DNA of 64,000 bases from Hyposmocoma kahamanoa (Eukaryota > Arthropoda > Insecta > Lepidoptera > Cosmopterigidae), in assembly GCF_003589595.1 (NCBI RefSeq), contig NW_020656077.1, positions 1,939,428-2,003,427 on the forward strand. Reading direction: 5' to 3'. Shown piece by piece: positions 44,531 through 56,772 of the stretch. Within the stretch, counting starts at the first letter, position 1. Each line of letters starts with the position of its first letter. The notes under the pieces are model-generated. The model was not told where the DNA came from. It did no database searches and saw nothing but the letters and a program-made list of their open reading frames with translations. The position numbers and the translations under genes were made by a program.

Positions 44531-44958
44531 GAGCGTAGGCTTGTCACATTATTATTTTAGTTGTATCTACTACACATAATATGAAAGAAATAAGATTTAT
44601 ACAGTGTTCTCGTGCTGTAATGAAATCATCAATACAAACAAAGCTTTTGTTAAATGCAGTGCGTATTATATATTTTTATACCAGCATCGCGGATTGGTAT
44701 CTCAATTATGGTACTATGACTACGAAATACATACATACATATATTTAGCCTGACTATGAAATAAAAATTAAATACTGAACAATTCTGAATTTGACGCGCT
44801 TTTGCTCAGTCGACCTATAAATAAACACATCTACCACTTGTTGTCATTTTTAAACATCAAGTCACCGCTTCATTTCTATTGAAGTGTGTGGACCCGCGCT
44901 ATGCAATGCGAGTGTCGCGCGAGATTATGCGAATATATACAAATCTATGCGTATGTAG

Positions 44959-45315
44959 CAGGGTTGTTCTGAATATCAGCATTCGCATCCGTTGATGCGG
45001 ATAATCTGCATAAATTTAAATATCCGCATCAGCGTCCGCATTCATCGATGCTGATATTCATTGCGGATTTTCGAGTTATGACATAACTATAAAAGCACGC
45101 TAGAATAATTTACGAACCTTCCAGAAACAGACTATAAGCCAAAGGAGCAGCTCAGCTGTTGTTTTTAAAACATAACTCTGATAAAATTCCACAACGATTA
45201 AGCTAAGCAGATTGATTGTATTCATGCAGATTGATTCTTTTGTTAATAAATGCCACAAAATAATTCAAATAATAATTTTTTACAAAAATAAAAACCCTGC
45301 ATTGGAAAGAACCTG
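44959..45315. mobile_element. hAT-type non-autonomous element with 8-bp target duplication
   Basis: Flanked by a perfect 8-bp direct repeat GTATGTAG (44951-44958 and 45316-45323). The ends CAGGGTTGTTC and (complement of right end) CAGGTTCTTTC are short imperfect inverted repeats that fit the hAT terminal pattern. The 357-bp interior holds a foldback of TCCGCATC/GATGCGGA and ATATCAGCAT/ATGCTGATAT motifs (44979-45055) and no transposase. Confidence 0.75.
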
Positions 45316-45323
45316 GTATGTAG

Positions 45324-47090
45324 TTTGTATGGAATGGACGAATTAAATATTCTTTATTGCACATTAAAAATTATAATGACAACATAGAACATTAATATAA
45401 GTATCACGGAGTAGACTAATGTACAACTTTGCCTTATTGCTAAGTAGCAATTTCTTCCCGCCAACCTCAGGATAGAAAACAGTTGGAAAAAGGCAGTGTA
45501 AGAATATCTTGTAATGAAAGTGTTTTAAATAATATGTACACTGCACTTCAATAAACTATATATAAAAATAAATACATAACTGACAAGTAAATACAGTTAT
45601 AATATACTTAATATGGAGTTACACTATTTTGTCTTACTAAAAATTCTAAGAAAAATGTTTCCACATACTAAACGAACCTGCATCTGCTGTACGTTTTGTA
45701 TGAGAAGTAATACAAGCAGTGTGATTTTCTAAAAGCTGTATATTAATGTATGAAATGCTGTACAAAGAGGTTTCGAGTTAAAAGTAATAATCTTGCATAA
45801 ATTATATTGCCAACTGACCAAGTTTACTTAATAATTTCAGAACTCGATGAAGTTTTGACGGGAAGGGCAGGTGTTTTCTATCTACATCTGCACCTCTGTT
45901 TTCGTTTAATCAATGTAACGAGTGCCTTATTCCAGCGCCACCATCATCGAGTAGGTATTAAAATTTAAGTGGTGATGTAAAAAGACATTGTTTCGTCGCT
46001 TCTTGTCACAAAAATTTTGTTAAAGTTTCAAGTATTACTACTACTATCTATCCATGCTGGAACAATTTTGTTTTTTTATTTCCTCATCACCGTTTATCAA
46101 TCCTACAGCATCAAAGTTAGGCTTAGTCGCAAAATTCTAGAATTAGTCGCTTCTAAGTTTAAAAAATATCGGAAAACCAAATTATCTCTTACATTGTCAA
46201 GCCATTCCTATACCTCTAAATGCTGGAATTACCAACCCTCACCTGCCGATGAAGACGGCTGAGTCTTTTTACACCTTGAAACGAAAGTGCAAGGAATGAC
46301 TTCTCCTGCAACAGAAATCATCACGTAGCTGGTTGGTGTGGAATAGTAAGTTGAGAGAACATAAGCTGAGGCTGAAAAAACAGTACTATGCTGAGGCTGT
46401 GTTCTTTTCATCAACTTAGTAATAGAAATCAGAGTTACGTGTATTATGTGTATACATATATACGCTCGACCAGTTATAACGTAGACGTGGAATACAGTCG
46501 CGTCCGTGTATTGTTCGCAACCACCGAAATCCTGCACGTATACGAACTAGAGCCAACTTAATTGCGAATGTTTACCTTACTACTCCAAGTTTAATAATAT
46601 AGTCCAAAAGTCGATTATGGTGATTCTGGAATAAGGCACTTCAATTGAAGCACTCAATTGCCTCAGGTGTTTGCAATCCTTTATAATTGAGTTAAGGCAG
46701 CAAAATAGAAACCAGTTATAGCTAGCGCGTAGAAGTTGTGGTACTAGTAAAGTAATGATTAATGATGGTACTTAAATTTTCTTGAGATTCAGTCAGATTG
46801 AGATCGATTGTAAATCGGAGCTTGTCATCGGACCTACTTACTGTGAGTATCTGCCCGCTACTCCCAGACTTGAACCACCTGACGAAACATTTACTTAGGC
46901 GCCGAAAGACCTTTTCTTGGAAAACCCTTTGTACTTCGGAAAATTATTTAAGGACTCAAAAATGTAACGCTAGTGTGTATTTTGTATTTTATTTTAATTT
47001 TTATTGCATTGACATACTTTTGTACTTTTTCCTCCTATTTCATCGGGTTACGTATTTGTTATCTACTTATGACGATCCTTGATGAATAAT
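45324..47090. other. Intergenic, no gene recognised
   Basis: Contains isolated modules related to the 14815 tandem repeat: TTAGTCGCAAAATTCTAGAA (46125-46150) and CTGGAATAAGGCACTT (46627-46642). Otherwise AT-rich DNA without a supportable exon. Confidence 0.35.
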
Positions 47091-47092
47091 TT

Positions 47093-47400
47093 TTTTTATA
47101 ACATCAAGTGATGGGTCACGTCGCGCGCCTGATGGTAAGCTACACGCCTGTCCATAACAGTTGCAGTGCCACTCAGGTCTTTATATCGCAAAGAACTGAG
47201 GGGCGCTGCTACAGCGCCCGTCACCCTGAGACTAAAACTGAGACTAAGTTGACAAGTCCCATGTGCCTGTAATTTCACCAGCACCCTTACCCTTCAAAAT
47301 CAGAACACTCTAAGGCTGACATTACTGCTTGGCGGCAGAAATAGATGGACGAACTTTTTCACAAGGAGCTCTACAGCTACTAAAATTTGATTTAATGATA
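47093..47400 (-). repeat. LINE/SINE-like tail family, longest minus-strand copy
   Basis: Reads on the minus strand from the CTCCTTGTGAAAAAG end through GCTGGTGAAATTACAGGCAC, GCTTACCATCAGGCGCGCGA to CATCACTTGATGTTATAAAA and an A-run. Other copies: 3978-4066, 38705-38910, 48480-48635, 56460-56772 and 58978-59080. This copy gives the best view of a ~300-bp unit with an A-rich 3' end. Confidence 0.75.
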
Positions 47401-47435
47401 TTTGATATGTAATTTAATGACATGTCGAACGAGTC

Positions 47436-47625
47436 GTGGGCGAAAGCCACCACAGATTGTTCCCCAAGACAGAAAGCGACGAGAGACGAGCTAGACAGGC
47501 ACTTAAAAGATTGACCTCAGTGACGCATAACCAAAGATATAGGAAAAAAGCGGACAACAGAAAGGTGTGGAGAGAGGGGAGAGATGCCTTTGCCCAGAAG
47601 TGGGATAGTACAGGCTTTTAAAAAC
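47436..47625 (+). pseudogene. Possible LINE ORF C-terminus
   Basis: A 61-residue frame, rich in Arg/Lys (TESDERRARQALKRLTSVTH, NRKVWREGRDAFAQKWDS), resembles the short tail W-R-x-x-x-x-A-x-x-Q-x-W that ends RTE-type LINE proteins. A shorter related stretch is at 28100-28135. Weak evidence. Confidence 0.35.
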
Positions 47626-48084
47626 AAAAAAAACGTCAATAATATTATTATTAATAAAATGTTAATTTAATAGTTATTGGGTATTTTTCATTGTATAATT
47701 TTCATTTTTGTTTACCGATCTCAATTATAATGTCTTATACTTTGACATGTAGTACAACTTATATCGCAATCGCTATCCCGAAAAAAGATCTTGTTCGAGG
47801 TTGATCATTCGCGATAATCGCAATACATGTTTGTGTACTTGCATGTACCTATAAGCATCGTAATATTAATAATTTAGCTATTCTCGTAGTTTTCACCTAT
47901 CAAACTATAAAATATGTTTATTTTTTCCTCAAAATCTGTAAATGATTGGAAACTCATTACACGTTCATGTATCGGAGTGAATTTAAATCCTTCAAATTTT
48001 ATTATTAATAATCTTTTAGGCCATGTGGGAGGCGAGAGTGTAAAATAGATAATAAGAATAATAATAGTTAACTCATATAGTACC

Positions 48085-48372
48085 ACGGCTCAGGGCTCCC
48101 CTCTCTATGAGAAGGCTTGGGCTGTCGTTAGTAGATCCCATGCGGGCCCCATGCGGATTGGAAACTTCACACACATCATTAAATAACTTTGCAGGTGTGT
48201 GTAGGTTTCCCCGCGATGTTTTCCTTCACCGAAAACCTCATGCTAAATTTCTAATTAAATGTCACACATTAATTCCAAAAAAGTCAGAGGTGCAAGCCCG
48301 GATACGAACCCACGAACCTCTGCTTGAGAAGTGGTAGTTAAAAAAAAGGTCAAACAAGTAGGCTACCACGAC
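48085..48372 (-). mobile_element. tRNA-derived SINE of a third family
   Basis: On the minus strand the head has box A-like GTGGTAGCCTACTTG and box B-like GGGTTCGTATCCGGGC (complement of 48296-48311). The body includes the complement of GGTTTCCCCGCGATGTTTTC and CTTCACCGAAAACCTCATGC, a well-known pattern of lepidopteran SINEs. It ends near 48085. Confidence 0.75.
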
Positions 48373-48479
48373 TGTTACTATAATAGGTACTAAATAAGTG
48401 ACAAACATACTCATTGTTTGTACACAAGACAACACAACGTCCAAAATGTCAACTGCGTTCCAACTTTGAAGAGTAAGGA

Positions 48480-48635
48480 AATTAAAGGCCCATGGAACTT
48501 ATCAACTTATGTCTAACGGTGATGGGCGCAGTTGCAGTGTCTTACGGGTACAGCACCTTTTATGGCCAGGCGTGTTGCTTACCACCAGGCGTATGTCCTG
48601 TCCGTCCCGCTACCTAGTATCATAAAAAAATAAAT
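48480..48635 (+). repeat. LINE/SINE-like tail family, plus-strand copy
   Basis: GGCGCAGTTGCAGTGTCTTA and GTTGCTTACCACCAGGCGTA, ending in ATAAAAAAATAAAT, line up with 56630-56770. 5' part missing. Confidence 0.65.
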
Positions 48636-50080
48636 CTTTTGTGATTTTTGAATAAAAGCGACAAACATTGGAGGTAATGCACTGATGTGGAAGATTCCAA
48701 ATAAGCAGGTATGCGTACACGCATTTTTTGAGCTAAACCGACAAAACGAAATGTCAATCGAAATAATTACACTACACAAAGCTGTCATTAAAATTAAAAT
48801 AAACTTTTACTCCAACGAACTGTATGTCATGAAAACAAAATGTAAAATGTCCACTACCTACAATACAACGTCACAAGCAGGTAACTACTTATTTGGTTTT
48901 AAAATGTCAAACTTAAAAGAACTATTATAATTATTGATTGGCATCCTAATTTTAATTGGAATTTTTGATGCGAGAAGAGCAAAAGACAGGGGCGCACTAA
49001 GAAAAATAGCTTAGTTGCCAAAATTCGACAATACGACGTTGCTAATTTAGAATTTGATTAAATTTCCGGGAAATAGTTAATATGTTATTAATTTTGGAAT
49101 TATGTCCGTTCGATAATGATGACGTGACGCACTAAACTTTAAATTTAGTAGGGTAAACTTTGTACGTCGTTATAGTTTTCTAAAGCCGAACTTCAATTTA
49201 TTCATCCTAGCTTCAGTATCATTCAAGTTTAATAGTAACAGGCGAATATTAAATATTATTGAAAAGCTTTAAATGTCACTTCACACATTATCTTTATACT
49301 TACGTATATAATTAAGGTAAATTTTTTATTGAATAGTTTACGATGTTGTGATGTAGACATGTACAGAGTCAAGAGCACGTGAAGCTTGACACTTAACACT
49401 TAAAGCCAACTCTATGCCGGTTACGATCAGAATGGTCCAAAATACAATGTATGAAGCTTGACGTGCTGTATGTACATCTTTTCGAGAAAAATACTCGATA
49501 ATTCAAATATATACACAGCGACGTAACTTAAACAAAACTTAACTTTATATTTAAAGAATTAATGTAAACTTTCGAATACAGTTGCGAACTTATGAGGAGA
49601 AAATTATAAATACGATATTAGCATGAAATAAGCTAACAAAACAATAATTTCCCGTAATAATCGAATAGGTGGAGCTTTCAAATTAACTAATCAGTGAAGG
49701 CATATTTTTCAGGATTTTTCAAACATTTATCATAAATTAATACAAGTTGTATTTGTAATGTAACTTGATAGCATGAATTGGGGATAAAAAACCCAACTTC
49801 TAATGTAATCTCTTGAGTTCTTTTCTATGTAACTTGCTGCTAACAAAAGAATTTAATTTTAATAAAAATTTTCCTAGACTATCTACTTACAAAGAAAAAA
49901 TAATTGAGTGCAATCGTATTAGAAAAGATCCTATGTGAATATGCTCCCGCACACTTTACTTCTACGGTATGTGTAACTGTGTCCCGTGTAATGCGAGTGC
50001 GCTCTATGCTTTCTATTAAGTCTCCTGCTTTTCGTATCGATAGCATAGACTTGCAGCCCAGAACTAAGGAACGTGTTCGG
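48636..50080. other. Intergenic, no gene recognised
   Basis: AT-rich. A plus frame at 48685-48930 is open but shows no domain and has no splice support. Confidence 0.35.
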
Positions 50081-50172
50081 CCATCGTGGTTAAAGGATTT
50101 GCCAATCGGCGTAAGGTTCTCGCTGATTGCCCAAGTTACGCCAAACGTACTTAGAATATGAATAGCATGTCT
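50081..50172. repeat. Dispersed repeat fragment, left half, split by a hAT element
   Basis: TTAAAGGATTTGCCAATCGG, then GCGTAAGGTTCTCGC and TTGCCCAAGTTACGCC match 3596-3650. The repeat resumes after the hAT insertion at 51295 (GGTTCCTATCGTGCATCG), where its uninterrupted relative reads GGTTCCTTTCGTGCACCC (59927-59944). Confidence 0.55.
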
Positions 50173-50180
50173 TATGGGAA

Positions 50181-51286
50181 TAGGGCTGCCATCCGTCCGG
50201 GTTTCCCCGGATTTGTCCTAGTTTGGAGGCCGTCCGGGGGCCGTCCCGGGGGGTTTCAAAGAGTGTCCGGGGAAAACCCAGACACTTTTCATGGGAGGAA
50301 ACACCTCATTGTATTTACAGGTATTATTGTGCACAAGTAAGTGAAAACCGTATAAATAATACATAATAAGTACTATTTTTTATGACTTAGAGTCTAGATA
50401 ATTAGAAGTTAAAAAGTATTACTAAGCTAAGGAATACGAAGACTGATTTACTTTCTTGCGAATTTAATTAAAACATATCATTCACAAATTGCCTGATTAG
50501 ATCTCATAATAATTGTTAATAAAAAATATTTATGATTAAGAAACATAAGAATTTGTTATGTTTCTTTGTTGCATTTTGCTTTAGATTTTATGCATAAGTG
50601 CAATTTTTTTGTGACTAGAGTCTAGATAATTAGAAGTAGAAAACTATCCCTAAGCTAAGGAATCTGAAGACTGATTTACTTACTTGCGAATTTAATTAAA
50701 ACATATCGTTTACCAATTGCCTGATTAGATCTCATAAAGTTAATTGTTATTAAAAATATTTGTTATTGAGAAACAACAATTTGTCATGTTTGTTTAGATT
50801 TCATAATGTGATAATATTTGTTTGCGAGTTGTTTTAGATTTTATGCTTGAATGTTGATTTTTATGCTCTTTTTCTGGTCAATTTAATAAAAGTTAGTAGT
50901 ATAATCTGATAAATCTGATTGCTAGAATAATTGGAAAAATATAACCTTATAAGCGGGTATAAGAAAGAGACAAGATGTATTTTTTTTAAGAAAAAGTTTT
51001 GTTTAATTGTTTTTATTAAGTTCAAATCACGTATTCTGTGAAACGAAATAAATAAATGCATGAAAAATAGAAACATTTTGTTTAATTAATTGTTTTTTTT
51101 TAGTGCAAATCACGTATTCTGTGATTTCTGTGAAACTAAATAAATAAATGCATGAAAAATAGAAACATTTTGTTTCATTACCTATATATTTTCATCTCGT
51201 CCGGGGAAAAAATGCGATATACGCCAAATGTCCAGGTTTTTTTAAATATTTGTCCGGGTTTGGCAAATATTGAGATGGCAGCCCTA
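50181..51286. mobile_element. hAT-type non-autonomous element, 1.1 kb
   Basis: Terminal inverted repeat TAGGGCTGCCATC (50181-50193) / GATGGCAGCCCTA (51274-51286) is perfect over 13 bp. The next bases, rich in GTCCGGG, are also partly inverted. Flanked by an 8-bp duplication with one mismatch: TATGGGAA (50173-50180) and TATGGAAA (51287-51294). TIR sequence and duplication length are those of hAT elements. The interior is non-coding and has two tandem duplications: a 228-bp unit (50383-50610, 50612-50838) and an ~84-bp unit (50996-51085, 51086-51175). Confidence 0.88.
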
Positions 51287-51463
51287 TATGGAAAGGTTCC
51301 TATCGTGCATCGCTTTATTCCATTCAATAAGATTCGTAAGTCAATCAAACCGTACCCAGTAAGCGACCATAAATAAAATTCCATATCGCTTCATATTTAC
51401 ATTCAGCAAATTTAACGCTGTACATATTATAGGAATAAAAATATACTTAAAGTTGGCCTAAGG

Positions 51464-51519
51464 AGTTCTATTTGGCCACGCTAATTGGAAATATCCAATT
51501 AGCGTGGCCAAATAGAACT
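51464..51519. repeat. Perfect 26-bp inverted repeat, 4-nt loop
   Basis: 51464-51489 (AGTTCTATTTGGCCACGCTA..) is exactly complementary to 51494-51519 with loop AATA. A related CAATTAGCGTGG occurs at 56962-56973, which hints at a dispersed foldback family. Confidence 0.92.
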
Positions 51520-52881
51520 TTCAAATTCATAGCAATCATTCAAGACATTTTTGCGTACTTAATATCACTCATTGTTATCAACAATAGGGGAACGTGGGGT
51601 ATTGGGAGTCCGCGGGTAATGAGAGAGGTGTTAAACTGGAATTTTCCAATGTTCGTATTTGTGCAAACGGCGCTCCTTTGTCTTCGTTAACTTTCGACAA
51701 AGTTCGCCACTCGCGGACGCTCCCGCAGAGCTCCGCGTTTAGTCGTACGAGACGTATGTTTTTCGCTTATAAAAATTGCCAAATTTCATCATCCCAGGTA
51801 AGCATTAAAATGCATAGATACTACATTGTATTTACACCGGCTATGTCACCATATCTATCAAATTTTAGGTGTTACGCTTGAAATTACAATAAAAATAGAA
51901 ATGTTTTTACTGTTTTATTTTTGTTTTTCAATTCGATGTTACGCGGGTAATGAGAACTACATATTTGGCTCTCCGTATCCTATTGCAATATCTACTGGAT
52001 ATTCCAAATACCTTTAACACTTTCTTGTTTATTTTCATTACTTTTTAGTTATATATTTGATTACTTTAATTTACATATTTTTTTCAGACTGATTATAATT
52101 ATAATAGCTCCCATTTCCCGAACTATGGGGTAATGAGAGCGAATGATATGTTTTAGTTTTTTTCTTTTTAATCAAGTATTATACTTTAATTTCATATTTT
52201 TTCTGTCATTATCTACCAGACAATGCCAGAAAAAATATAATATCCAGATACACGAAGCGTAAGTAATAAAAATGTAAATTGCATAAATTATGAGTTTAAT
52301 TATCAATTTTCCTTAGTAGGCTCCCATTCCCCCACGCTCCCCTGGATATTGTTAATTAATTCTCAGTAATATAACAGACATTACAAATTCTGTGTAACGT
52401 ATTAACGTGAGCTACGAGGATCATATTACACAAGTAACTAAATTATGTACGGACAACGGCACTTCTTTCTGTACACTTAAGATTCATATCTAAATTACGA
52501 TGCGGCGACCAGTGTAAAGCCCAAGGAGCTGTTGAATGTAGCAATGCGTTGCAGCATTGAGAATTTTAGAGGTACCGAGTTTTATTACGATCCTGGAGGG
52601 ATTGGCAATTCCGTACGATTGTCAACAATCAAAGAAAATTACTTTCTAAGGCTAGGGACAAGAAGAGCTGAAAATACAAAGTTCGATTTTTTTACTGAAG
52701 CTGATCCGAGTAAAATAGCCCGCGCGTACTTCAAATGCTTTTGTAACTGAAAGGTAAGAAAATATTTTAAAATGGATCGATGTTCATTTTTATGTCAAAT
52801 TAATTAATAAATAAAATACTTTCCGGTTTAAAGTAATTTCTCAATTCCAATAGCGAGCCTGTGTGTTGTGTACCTATGTTA

Positions 52882-52885
<4 letters not shown>
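51520..52885. other. Intergenic with one unrecognised frame
   Basis: A TATAAAA (51769-51775) followed 25 nt later by ATCCCAG/GTAAGC (donor at 51797) resembles the arrangement at 55527-55712, but no downstream partner exon is recognised. A 72-codon frame at 52532-52750 (MRCSIENFRGTEFYYDPGG.. FDFFTEADPSKIARAYFKCF) has protein-like composition but matches no family I know. Confidence 0.3.
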
Positions 52886-52886
<1 letters not shown>

Positions 52887-52918
<32 letters not shown>

Positions 52919-52929
52919 CGTGCGTGCGC

Positions 52930-52960
<31 letters not shown>

Positions 52961-52998
52961 TGTGTGTGTGCGTGCGTGCGTGTGTGCGTGCGTGCGTG

Positions 52999-53042
<44 letters not shown>

Positions 53043-53115
53043 GGCGTGCGTGCGTGCGTGCGTGTGTGTATATGAGTGTGCGTGTGCGTGTGAGTATGCG
53101 CGTGCGTGTGAGTGA
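52887..53115. repeat. TG/TGCG microsatellite
   Basis: About 230 bp of (TG)n interspersed with (TGCG)n and CGTGCG blocks. Alternating purine-pyrimidine throughout, hence Z-DNA-prone. The long Cys/Val and Thr/His frames crossing it are artefacts of the repeat. Confidence 0.97.
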
Positions 53116-55480
53116 GCTTGTGTGTTGTGTACAAATTTACTAAATGGGTCGTTTCGCGTTATACGTCCACAATATCTAAAAACTTTGACAAAAATATCTA
53201 ACGTCAATACAGGCCCACACTTTTTGATAATTTGTTTTTTGAAATTCAGATTACCCTTTCAACCAATAAGGAAACAAGTACCTTTGCTTTTAAATATTGT
53301 ACTAGGTACAAATCATTATAGACTCGACCAAATGAATTCGTTTGTAGTTGTTATATAATATATAATATAAAGTTGATATATAATGGAAAAAATAATACAC
53401 CATTTGGTGTCTAACGAAGGAGTGTATATGAAGCCACCTTGATAAGTGTTTCTGTGTATTTTTAAAAAATGGAGCGTAAAGAGAAAAGCCCCTTAGAGTG
53501 GCAAGGAAATAATAATTTGAAAACAACAAACTAATGAAAGATAAATAAGTGGACAAGAAAGACGTTTCGTTCTACGCTGCGGTGCAAATGTCCTATTGCA
53601 ATTCAACAGTTGGTGGGAACAGAGCGTCAGCAACAATGTAAGCTATTTTTACAGATAAGACAAGTTCTCTATTGCGCCCGAGGTAAATATAGATGTTAAT
53701 GCCTACGAAAGTAAATTTTAACTATTATTACAAATACTATATTATAAATGTGATGTTTTCTCTAAATTTTGTAAATGAAATAGTTTTGCAACATATATAG
53801 TTGCTGTCCTGGATACAATAATTATTAAATTAATATTGCTTAAGTCCACCTAATAGAGGAATTATCCATTCGTTTTTAAGGGTAAGAATGTGTGCACACC
53901 TATTATGATATGTATATCCTCAAATACATAAAGACGGACTCTGTTCGTGACAGAGTTTTCGTTTAATAAAAATATATTAACGTGTATAAAGAGCATCCGT
54001 GCTAGGTCCTACCTTGCCGCCCAAGGCATAAAGTAACCATATTATATAAGGTTAATCTTAAGTATACTTTTTGCTATTTATTATCAGTAAAAATAGTGCC
54101 TCTATTGCAGTCAAAATTACTAAATTCATATTTTATACATGTAGAATTTACAATCCCGCTGCATTTCTATGTCCCGGAAAAAATTTAAACATATTGCGGT
54201 CTCGAAAATCTCGGGGAGAACTAGACTTACGAGATTATTTCAGAAGTAGGTTTCCATCAATTAAGCAATTAAGGAAGTCAATTCAGCAGTCAAAACAATA
54301 TATTTTAATCAAGTTATTTATGAATTCTAATCATAAAATCAGAAATAATTTCGATTTCTTTTTTCATTCTTATAGTGGGTACGGAAGATACATACTGTTT
54401 AATATAATTTCTGATAGATAGGACCAATAATTTTACAGCTCCACCCTACACAATGTAACTGGAATAAAGAATTAATGTTGGTTTGGTAAAATATTTAATA
54501 CTATTTAATTAAGTGACTCAAGTCACATAAATCGTTATTCCCGAAACTGAAAACATCTGGTCTCCACTTTCGAAAATGCTCAAAGATTCTCTAGAGGAAA
54601 ACGTTAATTACAGGTTGTAGCGAGTACTTATTTGCATATTAGCTGGTATCCGTAACTTTGTCTGCGGAGAATAAGTACTTCGAATTCGAGTAGCCTTGTA
54701 TACTATACTAATTTTCATAGTTTTATTGGTTCCCCATAGAAACTTCATCCGCTATTTCAAACACTTTAAGATTCATTTTTGTGACAAAAAGTAGTGTACA
54801 TCCTTCTCCTCGGTCCCAGATCAAAATTCATCAAAATTTGTCTAGCTGTTTAGGCGTGAAAACGTAACAAACAAAGTTACATTCCCATTTATAATATTAG
54901 TTTCGATAATAAGCACAAGCTTCTATTAAAAACAACACGACGTTTGCCTCCCAATGCTCTGTAGTTAATAGTTTACACTTTTACGTTTAGTTTAGTTTTG
55001 TAAATAAAATTCCTAACAGTTTTCTTAACGCGAATTCAAAATCGGTAGAAATATAATCGGTATAAATGGAACCACTAAATCGAGTGAAGTGAATTATGAC
55101 GGAACTTTGTTTGCACATGTTTGCACATTTTACCACATTACAACTTTAAAATTAGAATTTTGTTTCTGTCTTATGTATTGTTGGGTTTAACAAAAGCAAA
55201 TCAAATGAGTAGCCTCGCTCTGAAAAACATTTTGATAACTTTAACGTAGTTTCTAGTCGAATTTGTTATCATTATAACAATATGCTTTGCCTATTTTTTT
55301 AAATCAACTCAATTAATAAATTTTATATTAATTAAAAACTACACAGGGTGATGCATGAAGTTTTATGTTTTAATATATATAAGTTCTATGTTTTAATGCC
55401 TATTTATTAGATGAACACCTTTATTTTTATAATTATATGTAAAATAAATATTTTCGTAAATGTGAGCACCCGCAACAATT
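53116..55480. other. Intergenic, no gene recognised
   Basis: AT-rich. The 116-codon plus frame at 54071-54421 shows no recognisable domain. Confidence 0.3.
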
Positions 55481-55526
55481 GTGGTTGCCGACGCTACAAA
55501 TGGACGTTGGCGTAGACAATCCTCGC

Positions 55527-55711
55527 TATATAAGCAGAGCCAACAGGGCGGACCCATCATACCAGTTCCCACTGTCTACGGGTTCACCCGCCAGATGATA
55601 ACCATCTTATGTAATATATATAACACAGTATATATTTAGCTTTCACAGTAGAATTGAAATTGCGAAGTGATAAATATTTATTTCGGTTATGTTGTAATTT
55701 CTTCATCCCAG
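55527..55711 (+). promoter_or_regulatory. Candidate TATA box and untranslated first exon, possibly of the kinin gene
   Basis: A canonical TATATAAG lies at 55527-55534. About 25-30 nt later (around 55560) a transcript could start, and a strong donor CCCAG/GTAAGT follows at 55711/55712, giving a leader of about 150 nt. The next good plus-strand acceptor joined to a real coding exon is TTTGTTTGTTTCAG/AACAATG at 61161-61179, the start of the kinin exon. Neuropeptide genes often have such a separate leader exon. The link over 5.4 kb is inference. Confidence 0.35.
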
Positions 55712-56444
55712 GTAAGTTTTCCCAGTTATGTCACACAACTTGTTTTTTTTTTAAATATTCACAATTATGAGGTTTTAGAATAAAAGCTGAGCGAATATTA
55801 CAAATTATATTAATAATAAGGAGAGCGTGTTACGAATATCACTATCCTGTGAAAAATGTGGCAATATAATGCATCGATAATTTATGTACCAGGTGTAATT
55901 TTTATTAATTAATTTAATAATTAATTTTCTTGTATGTATTCATAATTCATCATCGGGTATAATTGTAACAAATTATATAGATATAAACTATGACGCTTTG
56001 TCAACTCAGGTTAACATAAGTTTGGTAGCGCTTCCAAGATAAAATACAAGAATTTGTACAATAATTGCGATGTGGAACAGAATTCTGTTCAGGTTTGGTA
56101 AACAGGCGATGTGATAACTGTACAACATCCTGTTAGTTGCTTCCATTCAGTGCTAGTTAGCTTCAACATACTACTGTCAACACTATAGCAAAGTACTCAA
56201 TGTAAATTTTCTAGAAAATATTTTTTATTACTTTCATGGTGCGTTTCTATTGATACATAACCAAATTCATAAATAGGTGGTGGCTAATCCCTGGTCTAGA
56301 TTTCCTCGGAACATTAAACCAATATTAAATTAATTAATATTAAACCAACTCTCACTTTTGTCTACTAAGTAATTTTCAACCTTCCTCCCGAAACATGTCG
56401 ATTTATTTTCACTTATTTATTAGCAACAGGTTCATTTCTAATAG

Positions 56445-56772
56445 GAGCAAAAACAAAGTTTAGGAGCAGTGGCGCTCCTTGTGAAAGAGTTCGTCCACCG
56501 AAGTACTGCCACCTTACCTATTACTGCTTAGTAATGTGAACGTTACTGCGTTCCGGTTTAGAAGGGTAAGGTTGCTGGTGAAATTACAGGCACATTGGAC
56601 TTGTTAACTTACACCTCACCTTAGGGTGTCGGGCGCAGTGGCAGTGCCCCGCGGATCTTAATGATTTAAAGCTCCGAGTGGCACTAGAACTGTTAGGGAC
56701 AGGCGTATGTATCGCTTACCACCCGGCACACAACTTGTTCGGCCAATCACTTAGTAATATAAAAAAATAAAT
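56445..56772 (+). repeat. LINE/SINE-like tail family, longest plus-strand copy
   Basis: Runs from AGCAGTGGCGCTCCTTGTGA through GTGAAATTACAGGCACATTG, GGCGCAGTGGCAGTGCCCCG and GTATCGCTTACCACCCGGCA to an A-rich end (ATATAAAAAAATAAATAAAT). It is the reverse orientation of 47093-47400. Confidence 0.75.

Noticed and set aside
52800..53207. Cys/Val-rich and Thr/His-rich proteins
   Set aside because: Translation of the TG/CG microsatellite in all frames.
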